Assembly: GCA_023391335.1 (NCBI GenBank)
Contig: JAEWBG010000101.1
Span: forward strand, 62,001 to 126,000
Length of the DNA stretch: 64,000 nucleotides
Origin: Pseudomonadota bacterium
Lineage (GTDB): Bacteria; Pseudomonadota; Gammaproteobacteria; Steroidobacterales; Steroidobacteraceae
Direction: 5' to 3'
In this document: piece by piece, positions 53,351 to 61,239 of the stretch
How positions within the stretch are numbered: the first letter of the stretch is position 1
Layout of the letters: each line of letters begins with the position of its first letter
Program-made: the position numbers and the translations under genes
Notes under the pieces: generated by a model
Database searches by the model: none
What the model was told of the DNA's origin: nothing
What the model saw: only the letters and a program-made list of their open reading frames with translations

Positions 53351-53760
53351 TAGAGCTGCGCAATCGCTGCGCTGAGCGCACTCGCGACTTCTGCTTCCGT
53401 ATAGGGTTTGGTGAGGTAGCCGAGCGGCTTGGCTGTATGGACCCGATCGCCGAACTCGGCGAATGATGCACCGGTCATCAGCAACGCTGGCACCCCGTGA
53501 CGCTCACGCAAGGCGACAGCCGTGTCGATTCCGTCTCCGCCATCGCCGGCGAGCCCGACGTCAATGATCGCCAAATCACTCGGCGTCCCGGCTGCAACGG
53601 CGAGTGCAGTACGCAAGGTAGGCGCAATCCCACTGACCGTGTGGCCCAGATCCTGTAACACCGACTGCAGATAGAGACTGGTGACCGATTCGTCCTCGAC
53701 GATCAACACTCGCAATGGCCGTTGGCTGTGGGATGAGATGTCCGGCGAACTGGTTTTCAT
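53350..53760 (-). CDS. Single-domain response regulator receiver protein
   Basis: 136 residues from ATG 53760. RVLIVEDESVTSLYLQSVL opens the receiver with Glu-Asp acidic pair; the phospho-acceptor is Asp about 67 in LAIIDVGLAGD; MTG (Thr) and the TKPY Lys follow. No output domain and no kinase nearby. In relatives such proteins relay phosphate or titrate a kinase. A candidate ECF-type promoter lies upstream. The frame continues upstream but lacks coding look. Confidence 0.8.
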   Translation of the reverse strand: MKTSSPDISSHSQRPLRVLIVEDESVTSLYLQSVLQDLGHTVSGIAPTLRTALAVAAGTPSDLAIIDVGLAGDGGDGIDTAVALRERHGVPALLMTGASFAEFGDRVHTAKPLGYLTKPYTEAEVASALSAAIAQL

Positions 53761-53827
53761 GATGCAGACGAGACGCGCTCCTCTTATTGCGTGAGGATCG
53801 CACGTAGAGATTCCGCTGAGGGCCCCT

Positions 53828-53853
53828 AACGCTGATCGTTCCCAAAAGGTTCC
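53828..53853 (-). promoter_or_regulatory. Candidate ECF-sigma-type promoter
   Basis: On the minus strand GGAAC is followed after exactly 17 bases by CGTT, about 67 bases before the receiver gene. GGAAC-N16/17-CGTT is the consensus of EcfG-type general-stress promoters in Alphaproteobacteria and close to other ECF sites. One match in a window of this size can be chance. Confidence 0.3.
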
Positions 53854-53978
53854 GAACTTGAGCGTTTTCCTTAAGGCGCCGCCAACACGCGTCAAATCGT
53901 TTTCACTCGGGCGGACCTTTCCCGGTAAGATCAACACGCTCACCGTCTGAGCTGCGACGCTTCTTCTGCTCTTAATTT

Positions 53979-54383
53979 ATGGCCCAGGCGCTCAACCACT
54001 CCGCTCCGCGCATTTTGTTGGTCGAAGACGAACTCCTGGTTCGCATGTTCGCCGTCGATGTGCTCGAAGAATCCGGCTTCAAAATCGAAGAAGCCGGTAC
54101 CGCACAAGAAGCGCTGGATCTACTGGCAAAAGACCCGAGTGCGCCCGTCGCCGCCGTCATCGACTTAGGCCTCCCGGACCGCGCAGGCGATGCACTCGCC
54201 GACGAAGTGCGCAAACTCCACCCGCAATTACCCATCGTGATCGCGAGCGGCCGCAGCGAGCGCGAGATCCGCGATCGCTTCGCAACGGACTCGCGTGTGG
54301 CAGCGTTGGTTAAGCCGTACACGGCCTCCTTGTTATTGGAAACGCTCAGCAAGTTGGGCGTCGCGGTGAGCGAGCCCAACTGA
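53979..54383 (+). CDS. Single-domain response regulator receiver protein
   Basis: 134 residues. ILLVEDELLVRMFAVDVL with an acidic pair, Asp about 62 in AAVIDLGLPD, Ser in ASGRSE and Lys in LVKPY. No output domain. Divergent from the other receiver gene by 218 bases. The two are not close paralogues but the pairing suggests a shared signalling role. Confidence 0.8.
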   Translation: MAQALNHSAPRILLVEDELLVRMFAVDVLEESGFKIEEAGTAQEALDLLAKDPSAPVAAVIDLGLPDRAGDALADEVRKLHPQLPIVIASGRSEREIRDRFATDSRVAALVKPYTASLLLETLSKLGVAVSEPN

Positions 54384-54413
54384 TCGGACAGCCATCCCTG
54401 GCTATGTCGCGAA

Positions 54414-55037
54414 TTACGCAGCTTCCGCTTTTAGCAGCCCCTCATCTCGCAACGCCTCTTGCACTTTGGGTCGCGCGGCGACCCGAGCATGGTACTGCTT
54501 GAGAACCGGCCAACGTTTCAGATCGATGTTCACGAACTGAGTCCAATTCAGCACCGTGAATAGATACGCATCGGCCACAGTGAACTCATCACCGAGCAGG
54601 TAGGCGCGCCCCTCCAACGCTGCGCTCACGAACTCAAACTTCACAGCGAGCTTCGCCTCCATCGCGTTCTGCCACTCCACTGCCGCAGCGTCGCGATGGA
54701 ATAGCGGATAGAAGGACTTGTGCAGCTCGCTGGTGATGAAATTTAGCCACTCCTGCAGTCGATAGCGCTCGAGCGAGCCGGCTGCCGGCGCGAGCTTGGA
54801 CTGCGGGCGCTGATCGGCCAGGTACTGCACGATGGCCGGACCTTCGGTAAGACGCTCCCCGCTCGCGAGCTCGAGAATCGGCACATAGTTTTTGGCGCTC
54901 ACGTCACTCAACTGCCGACCTGAAGCGGTCTGGTGCGACTTCAAATCGACGCGTTCGGTGTCGAATGTATATCCCCCTTCTTTCAGAACGATGTGAGGCG
55001 ACAGGGAACATGCGCCAGGCGCGAAATACAGTTTCAT
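54414..55037 (-). CDS. gstA: Glutathione S-transferase (beta class, GstA-like)
   Basis: 207 residues from ATG 55037 with AGGAG upstream. MKLYFAPGACSLSPHIVLKE carries the beta-class Cys (in ACSLSP) used for glutathione mixed-disulfide chemistry. VPILELASGERLTEGPAIVQYL is the glutathione-binding beta-3/helix-3 area; the C-terminal domain with AYLLGDEFTVADAYLF is standard. Detoxification or redox role. Upstream is the divergent AraC gene. Confidence 0.85.
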   Translation of the reverse strand: MKLYFAPGACSLSPHIVLKEGGYTFDTERVDLKSHQTASGRQLSDVSAKNYVPILELASGERLTEGPAIVQYLADQRPQSKLAPAAGSLERYRLQEWLNFITSELHKSFYPLFHRDAAAVEWQNAMEAKLAVKFEFVSAALEGRAYLLGDEFTVADAYLFTVLNWTQFVNIDLKRWPVLKQYHARVAARPKVQEALRDEGLLKAEAA

Positions 55038-55271
55038 GCTCGTTTCTCCTTTGCTTCCCGACATCGGGGTGCGAGAAAGGTAGTGAGCGCGTGGCTCAGT
55101 CAACAGATTCCGGAATCTCGATTGCTACGCCGCGCGTCTCGGGCAACGAATGCGCGATTCGTGACTGATTCGAAACACTCAAATTCCACGCCGAGCGTCT
55201 GTGAGCTATGGACAGCGCATGGGTCAGCGAAGGTACATTGCTCACCCCGATTATCGTCGCGAGTGTGATCC

Positions 55272-56225
55272 ATGGATGTGTTATCCAACGTCTTGAATGT
55301 CACGCAGCTGGCTACTCACGTGATCGGCACGCGTGAGTTCCTTCCGCCTTTCGGCATCAACGTGCACATGCATGGTCACTCGGCGGTTCACATCGTCCGA
55401 CGTGGATCCTGTTGGCTGCGCCGGCCCAACGCGGAAGCGATTCGCTTGAGTGCGGGCGACATCGTGCTGCTTGCGAACGGCGAGCCGCATTCACTAGGAA
55501 GCGATCGCAATGGCGCCTTTGTTGAAGACTATGCGGAAGCTGCCAGCCGCGCGCAGAACGGCGTCGTCCCCCCGAAAAACGGCATCGCGGATGCGACACA
55601 GGAATCGACAGTGCTCCAATGTGCCGGCTACACGTTTACCCAGGAAGAAGCGCATCCACTGCTGACAATCTTGCCGCCGATGATTCGCATCCCCGCGGAA
55701 GAAGCCGCAGCGGATGTGGAACTCCAAGGGCTGGTGAGACTGCTGACGCAAGAAGCGACGCGCCGGGAGTCAGGCAGCGAACTGGTGTTACCGCGTTTGA
55801 TCGACTGTCTGTTTGTTTACATTCTGCGCACGTGGTTGCGCGATCAACCGGAAGGATCGTGCGGATGGCTCGGCGCACTGCGCGACACGCAGATTCGCAA
55901 AGCACTCACGTACATCCACGAAGCGCCTCAACACCCGTGGACCGTGGAATCGCTCGCGAAAGCCGTCGCCATGTCGCGAGCTGCGTTCGCGCGTCGCTTC
56001 ACTGAACTCGTCGGCGAACCGCCACTGGCGTACGTCACACGCTGGCGGATGGATCTCGCAGCGAAACTATTGCGCGAATCGCGCGATCCGGTGGCACGAA
56101 TCGCAGGCAAGGTTGGCTATGTGTCAGAGACTGCGTTCGCGAAAGCATTCCGCCGCCGACGCAATATGGCGCCGGGCCGGTACCGTTTCGGACGGATGGA
56201 ACTGGAGCGCGCCGCGCAGTCTTAG
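55272..56225 (+). CDS. AraC family regulator with cupin sensor
   Basis: 317 residues. The first 190 residues form a cupin_6-type sensor (VHIVRRGSCWLRRP, LSAGDIVLLANGEPHSL). The last 100 have the two HTH motifs: WTVESLAKAVAMSRAAFARRF and VARIAGKVGYVSETAFAKAF, with a terminal RRRRNMAPGRYR. It is divergent from the GST and 24 bases before the DUF488 gene. It may control either one. Confidence 0.85.
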   Translation: MDVLSNVLNVTQLATHVIGTREFLPPFGINVHMHGHSAVHIVRRGSCWLRRPNAEAIRLSAGDIVLLANGEPHSLGSDRNGAFVEDYAEAASRAQNGVVPPKNGIADATQESTVLQCAGYTFTQEEAHPLLTILPPMIRIPAEEAAADVELQGLVRLLTQEATRRESGSELVLPRLIDCLFVYILRTWLRDQPEGSCGWLGALRDTQIRKALTYIHEAPQHPWTVESLAKAVAMSRAAFARRFTELVGEPPLAYVTRWRMDLAAKLLRESRDPVARIAGKVGYVSETAFAKAFRRRRNMAPGRYRFGRMELERAAQS

Positions 56226-56249
56226 CAGCACAGCCGCAGCGATGTTTCT

Positions 56250-56642
56250 GTGACCATAAGGATTGTTCGGTTGGGCAGTACTCGCACGCCCGATGAGGGA
56301 CTGCGAATCGGCACCGTGCGCCGTCCACCTCGTGGCGTTCCGAAGAACGAGTACGCCGCGCGAGATATCTACGACGTCTGGTTACCGCTGCTCGCACCCA
56401 GTGAGGAATTATTGAAAGAGATTCGCGGCCGAACGGGCGACGAGCGCCACTGGAAGCAATTCAAGCGCCGCTATCTGCAGGAAATGAAAGCGCCAGAACC
56501 ATCGCGCGTTCTCGACGTGCTCGCGGCGCTTTCGCATCAGACCAATTTTGCGGTGGGATGTTACTGCGACAACGAAGCACGCTGCCATCGATCATTGCTC
56601 AGAGCACTGCTCCGGGAACGTGATGCCGCGATCGTGGACTAG
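56250..56642 (+). CDS. DUF488 family protein
   Basis: 130 residues from GTG 56250. IGTVRRPPRGVPKNEYAARDIYDVWLPLLAPS near the start, WKQFKRRYLQEM in the middle, and the conserved VGCYCDNEARCHRSLLRALL (Cys pair and CHR) at the end define DUF488. The Cys-rich end may bind metal or act in redox. Function unknown. A tandem repeat follows 29 bases after the stop. Confidence 0.8.
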   Translation: MTIRIVRLGSTRTPDEGLRIGTVRRPPRGVPKNEYAARDIYDVWLPLLAPSEELLKEIRGRTGDERHWKQFKRRYLQEMKAPEPSRVLDVLAALSHQTNFAVGCYCDNEARCHRSLLRALLRERDAAIVD

Positions 56643-56670
56643 CGCCCTGAATCAAGTCAGCAACAGCGGG

Positions 56671-57080
56671 CGCTCGTGACAGGCCGCTCCCGGCATCCAT
56701 GCCTATCGCGGCATTCGTACATCCATGTACATCAGAGTCCGAAGCGTCGCTCTTACTCCAGGTACAGGGACTTGCCCGCCGCCAAAGGATGGCGAGCGAA
56801 AAACAAAAGTCGCGCTTTTTCCTCTGAGCAGCGACGCTCGTGACAGGCCGCTCCCGGCATCCATGCCTATCGCGGCGTTCGTACATCCATGTACATCAGA
56901 GTACGAAGCGTCGCTCTTACTCCAGGCACAGGGATGTGCCCGCCGCCGCAGGTGGCGAGCGAAAAGCAAAAGTCACGCCTTTTGCTTTGAGCAGCGACGC
57001 TCGTGACAGGCCGCTCCCGGCATCCATGCCTATCGCGGCATTCGTACATCCATGTACATCAGAGTCCGAAGCGTCGCTCC
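56671..57080. repeat. Tandem repeat of 163-164 bp, about 2.5 copies, with paired palindromes
   Basis: CGCTCGTGACAGGCCGCTCC starts at 56671, 56835 and 56998. Each copy has two perfect palindromes with CC centres: GGCAT-CC-ATGCC (first at 56692-56703) and GTACAT-CC-ATGTAC (first at 56717-56730), then TCCGAAGCGTCGCTC. The two full copies also contain an 80-base part with GCGAGCGAAAA. The period is not a multiple of three, so the ORFs that cover it on both strands change frame at each copy and are not credible. Different from the CACGGAGG family. Confidence 0.85.
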
Positions 57081-57085
57081 ATAAA

Positions 57086-57277
57086 TCAGTGACTGCGGCT
57101 CCATTCATCCGGCGGATTTTCATGACGCACTTGCCGTTCGTCGGCCGCTGTCCCCTTGCGATAGCCACGGTCGAACAAGCGATGCCTGAATACGTACACC
57201 GTCAGCGCGATCGCCAAGGCGACGAGCAGCACCACGACACCGAACGACGTCGTAAAGAACTCGCGTAAGTACTGCAT
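57086..57277 (-). CDS. Small single-pass membrane protein
   Basis: 63 residues from ATG 57277 with GAGG five bases upstream. One clear membrane helix (GVVVLLVALAIALTVYVF) followed by a basic, polar C-terminus (RHRLFDRGYRKGTAADER). Positive charges after the helix suggest an N-out, C-in topology. It is downstream of the 28-residue ORF and the nucleotidyltransferase. Role unknown. Confidence 0.55.
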   Translation of the reverse strand: MQYLREFFTTSFGVVVLLVALAIALTVYVFRHRLFDRGYRKGTAADERQVRHENPPDEWSRSH

Positions 57278-57364
57278 ATGAACCTCGCTACTGGCCTTCA
57301 GCGAGGACAACGGCTCAGGTCTGTTGGAAGTTCGGCAGGATGCGGCGAGGATATTCCTACACAC

Positions 57365-57451
57365 CTACTCGTCGTTTGGATTGCGACTGCGACGTGCCCA
57401 GATCACCGCAATCACCACCGCGATCAATCCCAATATGACGAGTCCACGCAT
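57365..57451 (-). CDS. 28-residue membrane microprotein
   Basis: MRGLVILGLIAVVVIAVIWA followed by RRSRNPNDE. The ATG is two bases after the stop of the nucleotidyltransferase gene, and GAGG is ten bases upstream inside that gene's end, so coupled translation is plausible. The pattern, one hydrophobic helix and a short polar basic tail, is typical of small membrane proteins. Too short for standard gene callers. Coding is inferred. Confidence 0.4.
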   Translation of the reverse strand: MRGLVILGLIAVVIAVIWARRSRNPNDE

Positions 57452-57453
57452 GA

Positions 57454-58056
57454 TCAAGAGCCCTCATTGTTGTAGTTGCGCTGCAATCGCTGCAAATCTT
57501 CGGGCGTATCCAGATCGATCGCGGCGTTCGGCATCGGTACTCGAGTAACTCGATAATGATTGCGCTCTAGAATCTTGCGCGCGCCCTCATCGCCCCTGAG
57601 CTCTGCGAGTTCACTGAAGAAGCTGTGAGGAAAGATCGCCGGCACACCCAAATGTTGCTCGTACGTACTTGCGGCGATCACGCTGGCTGCGCCGTTCCAG
57701 GCACTCGTGAGCCGCCGCAAGTCCTCGACCGTCAGGCCAACTTGATCCCCAAGCAGCAACATCGCCGCATCGCAACTGGCGGGAAGCGAGGCGATGCCGC
57801 GGCGAATCGACGAGCCGATACCCTCTTCCCATTCGCGATTGATGACGACCGAAGCCGGCGAGTGCGCCAGCAGTCGCGTGAGATCGTTCGCGTGCGCACC
57901 CAGCACGACCGTCACCGCGTGTCCCGCCAAAGAGGTCGCGTTCGACACGACGCGATGGAGCAGCGGCCTGCCACCGATCTTGACGAGCTGCTTCGGTTCG
58001 CCGAGACGGCGCGAGGCCCCCGCGGCAAGCACAATCACGTGGGGGACCGCCTGCAT
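57454..58056 (-). CDS. MobA/MocA-like nucleotidyltransferase
   Basis: 200 residues from ATG 58056 (an ATG at 58077 would add seven). VIVLAAGASRRLGEPKQLVK is the NTP-binding signature, with LLLGDQVGLT as the metal-Asp strand and DLDTPEDLQRL at the end. The close match is to molybdenum cofactor CTP or GTP nucleotidyltransferases (MocA/MobA type). No molybdoenzyme is in the window. Divergent from peptide deformylase, about 100 bases apart. Confidence 0.85.
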   Translation of the reverse strand: MQAVPHVIVLAAGASRRLGEPKQLVKIGGRPLLHRVVSNATSLAGHAVTVVLGAHANDLTRLLAHSPASVVINREWEEGIGSSIRRGIASLPASCDAAMLLLGDQVGLTVEDLRRLTSAWNGAASVIAASTYEQHLGVPAIFPHSFFSELAELRGDEGARKILERNHYRVTRVPMPNAAIDLDTPEDLQRLQRNYNNEGS

Positions 58057-58160
58057 TGTCAGAATGATGAGGTACATTGCCGGTCTGGGCAACGCGGTTG
58101 AACCGGCCGCAATCGCCCGCATTGAACTTCACTCTGCGCACACGAACTCACCGCATTGCC

Positions 58161-58694
58161 ATGGCTATCCGACCGGTATTGAAAATGGGCGATCCGATCT
58201 TGTTGAAGGTCGCAGAACCGATTGCCGCATTCGATACGCCCGAATTGCACGACCTGCTCGTGGACATGCACGACACGATGGCAGCACTCAATGGCGCCGG
58301 TCTCGCGGCACCACAAATCGGCGTGTCGAAGCAGGTGGTGATCTTTGGCGTCGGCCGCAATCCGCGCTATCCCCAAGCAGAAGAAGTGCCGTACACCGTG
58401 TTGGTGAATCCGACTCTGGAGCCGGTCTCCTCGCAAATGGAAGATGGCTGGGAAGGATGTTTGTCGGTGCCGGGTATGCGCGGGCTGGTTCCGCGTTACA
58501 GCGAACTACGCTATCGCGGGTACGATCAATTCGGCAATCCGATCGACCGCACGGTGAGCGGCTTTCACGCTCGCGTCGTGCAGCACGAAGTCGATCACCT
58601 ACTCGGGGTTCTCTATCCGATGCGCATCCGCGATCTGCGCAACTTCGGGTTCAACGAGACATTGTTCCCAGGGCAAGAGCTGGTCGATGACTAG
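58161..58694 (+). CDS. def: Peptide deformylase
   Basis: 177 residues from ATG 58161. All three deformylase motifs: GAGLAAPQIGV, EGCLSVPG (Cys metal ligand) and QHEVDHLLG (HExxH). It removes formyl groups from nascent proteins. It is not next to fmt here, so it may be a second copy or a class with different specificity. Confidence 0.9.
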   Translation: MAIRPVLKMGDPILLKVAEPIAAFDTPELHDLLVDMHDTMAALNGAGLAAPQIGVSKQVVIFGVGRNPRYPQAEEVPYTVLVNPTLEPVSSQMEDGWEGCLSVPGMRGLVPRYSELRYRGYDQFGNPIDRTVSGFHARVVQHEVDHLLGVLYPMRIRDLRNFGFNETLFPGQELVDD

Positions 58695-58735
58695 GACCCA
58701 TTTCAGAATCCCTTGTCGCCGCAAAGGAGACGATC

Positions 58736-60211
58736 ATGGCAGCCGCACCTCAATCTTCTTTCACTCTGCGGGACCGCAGTCTCTTTCGCGAGCAAGCTTA
58801 CGTCGGCGGACACTGGGAAGATGCGGCTGACGGTCGCACCGTCGCCGTCACCAACCCGGCGACCGGAGAAGTTCTCGGCCACGTGCCGAACATGACCGGG
58901 GTGGAAACTCGACGCGCGATCCGGGCTGCCGAAAAGGCGCTCCCGGACTGGCGTGCGCGCACTGCGAAGGAACGCGCCCAAATCTTGCGACGGTGGTTCG
59001 ACCTCATGATGTCGAATCAAGAAGACCTCGCTGTGCTCATGACTGTCGAGCAAGGCAAGCCGCTCGCGGAGAGTCGCGGCGAGATCGCGTATGCCGCCTC
59101 GTTCTTGGAATGGTTTGGCGAGGAAGCGAAACGCGTTTACGGCGACGTGATCCCCGGCCACGGTCGCGACAAACGCATCGTCGTCTTGAAGCAGCCCATT
59201 GGCGTGACGGCCGCCATCACGCCGTGGAATTTTCCCGCCGCGATGATTGCCCGCAAGGTCGCGCCAGCGCTCGCTGCCGGCTGCACGATGGTCATCAAAC
59301 CGTCCGAACTCACACCTTATTCTGCGTTGGCGATGTGTGTGCTCGCAGAGAAGGCGGGCGTGCCGGCAGGCGTCGTCTCGGTGATCACCGGCGATGCGAA
59401 GCCCATTGGCGAAGAACTGACGAGCAATCCCATCGTACGCAAGTTGAGCTTCACGGGATCCACGCCGGTTGGCAAGTTGCTCATGGCGCAATGTGCAGGC
59501 ACGGTGAAGAAGCTTTCGCTCGAGCTCGGCGGCAATGCACCCTTCATCGTCTTCGACGATGCGGATCTCGATGCGGCGATTGCCGGCACCATTGCATCTA
59601 AGTACCGGAACGCCGGTCAGACCTGCGTCTGCGCTAACCGAATCTACGTTCAGAGCGGGATCTACGACCGCTTTGCCGAACGGCTCGCTGAAGTGGCCGC
59701 GGCCATGCAGGTCGGCAACGGACTCGCACCGGATACGAAGATCGGGCCGCTTATCGACGATCGGGCAATCCAAAAGGTGGAGCGTCACGTGGAGGACGCG
59801 CTTTCGCACGGTGCAAAGATTCTAACCGGCGGCCAGCGCGGCGATCGCCACGGTCACTTCTTCGTCCCGACCGTACTAGTCGGTGTGATACCCGATTCGT
59901 TGCCAATGCGCGAAGAAACCTTCGGCCCGGTCGCCCCGCTCGTACGCTTTAATGATGAGCACGAAGCGATCCGGCTCGCGAACGACACGCCGTTCGGTCT
60001 CGCAAGTTATTTCTACAGCCGCGACATCCAGCGCGTGTGGCGCGTTGCTGAGGCCTTGGAGACTGGCATCGTCGGGATCAACGACGGCATCATCTCCACC
60101 GAAGTCGCACCGTTCGGCGGCATCAAAGAGAGCGGCCTCGGACGCGAAGGCTCGAAGTACGGGATAGAGGAATATGTGGAGATCAAGTATTTGTGTTTTG
60201 GGGGAATCTGA
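58736..60211 (+). CDS. gabD: NAD(P)-dependent succinate-semialdehyde dehydrogenase
   Basis: 491 residues; AAAGGAG six bases before ATG. TPWNFPAAMIARKVAPALAAG, KPSELTPYSA, FTGSTPVGK for cofactor; catalytic Glu about 263 (LELGGNAPF) and Cys about 297 (GQTCVCANR). ETFGPVAPL, then GIISTEVAPFGGIKESGLGREG are typical of SSADH (GabD). It would turn succinate semialdehyde into succinate. The stop is followed immediately by a repeat; an OsmC gene follows. Confidence 0.85.
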   Translation: MAAAPQSSFTLRDRSLFREQAYVGGHWEDAADGRTVAVTNPATGEVLGHVPNMTGVETRRAIRAAEKALPDWRARTAKERAQILRRWFDLMMSNQEDLAVLMTVEQGKPLAESRGEIAYAASFLEWFGEEAKRVYGDVIPGHGRDKRIVVLKQPIGVTAAITPWNFPAAMIARKVAPALAAGCTMVIKPSELTPYSALAMCVLAEKAGVPAGVVSVITGDAKPIGEELTSNPIVRKLSFTGSTPVGKLLMAQCAGTVKKLSLELGGNAPFIVFDDADLDAAIAGTIASKYRNAGQTCVCANRIYVQSGIYDRFAERLAEVAAAMQVGNGLAPDTKIGPLIDDRAIQKVERHVEDALSHGAKILTGGQRGDRHGHFFVPTVLVGVIPDSLPMREETFGPVAPLVRFNDEHEAIRLANDTPFGLASYFYSRDIQRVWRVAEALETGIVGINDGIISTEVAPFGGIKESGLGREGSKYGIEEYVEIKYLCFGGI

Positions 60212-60213
60212 TG

Positions 60214-60304
60214 GTTGACGGTTTACGGTTGGGAGTTGACCGCAAAGCCAGGTGGCGATGGTTCAGCTAATCTTGCCGACAACTGCAAACCGCCAACGGT
60301 CAAC
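60214..60304. repeat. Inverted repeat between gabD-like and osmC-like genes
   Basis: GTTGACGGTTTACGG... (60214-60240) and ...CCGCCAACGGTCAAC (60278-60304) are complementary at about 21 of 27 positions, with 37 bases between. They are the GTTGAC/GTCAAC words found in the repeat mosaic. It starts two or three bases after the gabD stop and ends six bases before the OsmC start. Confidence 0.65.
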
Positions 60305-60310
60305 TCACTT

Positions 60311-60745
60311 ATGAAAGCCCGCATCAAATGGGTCCAAGACGTGACGTTCTTGGGCGAATCCGGATCCGGTCATGCCGTCGTGATGGACGGTGCACCCGAG
60401 GCGGGAGGCCGTAACTTGGGTGTGCGGCCGATGGAGATGGTGTTGATGGGGCTCGGCGGCTGCTCAGCATTCGATGTGGTCATGATTCTGAAACGCGGTC
60501 GGCAGGCAATCGAAGATTGCGTCGTTGAGCTACAAGCAGAACGCGCCGAAACCGATCCGAAAGTCTTCACCAAGATCAACATGCACTACGTCATCACCGG
60601 TCAGGCACTCGACCGCAACAAGGTCGAACGCGCCGTGCAGCTCTCGGCCGAGAAGTACTGCTCGGCCAACGCGATGCTCGCGAAAACCGCAGACATTACG
60701 CACACGATCGAAATCGTCGAACGCACATCCAACCCAACCACTTAA
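60311..60745 (+). CDS. OsmC family protein
   Basis: 144 residues from ATG 60311. MEMVLMGLGGCSAFDVV (Cys51) and AEKYCSANAML (Cys117) are the thiol peroxidase pair of the OsmC/Ohr fold. HYVITGQALDRNKVERAVQ is characteristic of the YhfA-like subgroup, whose peroxidase activity is less well known. 20 bases before the second OsmC gene; likely operon. Confidence 0.85.
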   Translation: MKARIKWVQDVTFLGESGSGHAVVMDGAPEAGGRNLGVRPMEMVLMGLGGCSAFDVVMILKRGRQAIEDCVVELQAERAETDPKVFTKINMHYVITGQALDRNKVERAVQLSAEKYCSANAMLAKTADITHTIEIVERTSNPTT

Positions 60746-60765
60746 TCACTCAACGAGGACGCAAT

Positions 60766-61197
60766 ATGAAACGCAGCGCATCGGCAGTTTGGAACGGCGG
60801 TCTGAAAGACGGCAAAGGCGTGATCTCCACGCAAAGCGGTGTGTTGGAAAACACCCAGTACTCGTTCAGCACGCGCTTCGAAGATGGCAAGGGCACCAAT
60901 CCCGAAGAGCTGATCGCAGCAGCACACGCCGGATGCTTCTCGATGGCACTCTCCGCGCAGCTAAATAATGCCGGCAAGACCGCGGAGCGAATCGAAACCG
61001 AAGCGACGGTGACGTTGGAAAAGACGGACGCAGGCTTCACAGTGACCGCGGTGCATTTGAAAGTGCGCGCCAAGGTGCCGGGCGCCACGCCTCCCGATTT
61101 TCAGGAAGCGGCAAACGGTGCGAAGAACGGCTGCCCTATTTCGCGTCTGCTCAAGGCTGAAATCACCATGGAAGCGCGGCTCGAGGGTTGGACTTAA
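60766..61197 (+). CDS. osmC: OsmC peroxiredoxin
   Basis: 143 residues. MKRSASAVWNGGLKDGKGVIS and NPEELIAAAHAGCFSMALS are classical OsmC; Cys57 and Cys123 (NGCPISRLL) form the active pair. It reduces organic hydroperoxides. It sits directly after another OsmC family gene, so both may answer to oxidative or osmotic stress. A hairpin follows the stop. Confidence 0.9.
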   Translation: MKRSASAVWNGGLKDGKGVISTQSGVLENTQYSFSTRFEDGKGTNPEELIAAAHAGCFSMALSAQLNNAGKTAERIETEATVTLEKTDAGFTVTAVHLKVRAKVPGATPPDFQEAANGAKNGCPISRLLKAEITMEARLEGWT

Positions 61198-61212
61198 CCG
61201 CAACCGTCTGCG

Positions 61213-61239
61213 AAGTGAGGCGGGCGCTCCGCCTCACTT
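61213..61239. terminator. Bidirectional hairpin between osmC and the MFS gene
   Basis: AAGTGAGGCGG/CCGCCTCACTT, 11-bp perfect stem with a five-base loop, 15 bases after the osmC stop. The MFS stop TAA overlaps its end. No strong T tract on either side. Confidence 0.65.

Noticed and set aside
56599..57268. Overlapping ORFs of 60-142 residues on both strands
   Set aside because: The underlying repeat period (163-164) is not divisible by three, so repeated peptides appear in shifting frames; not proteins.
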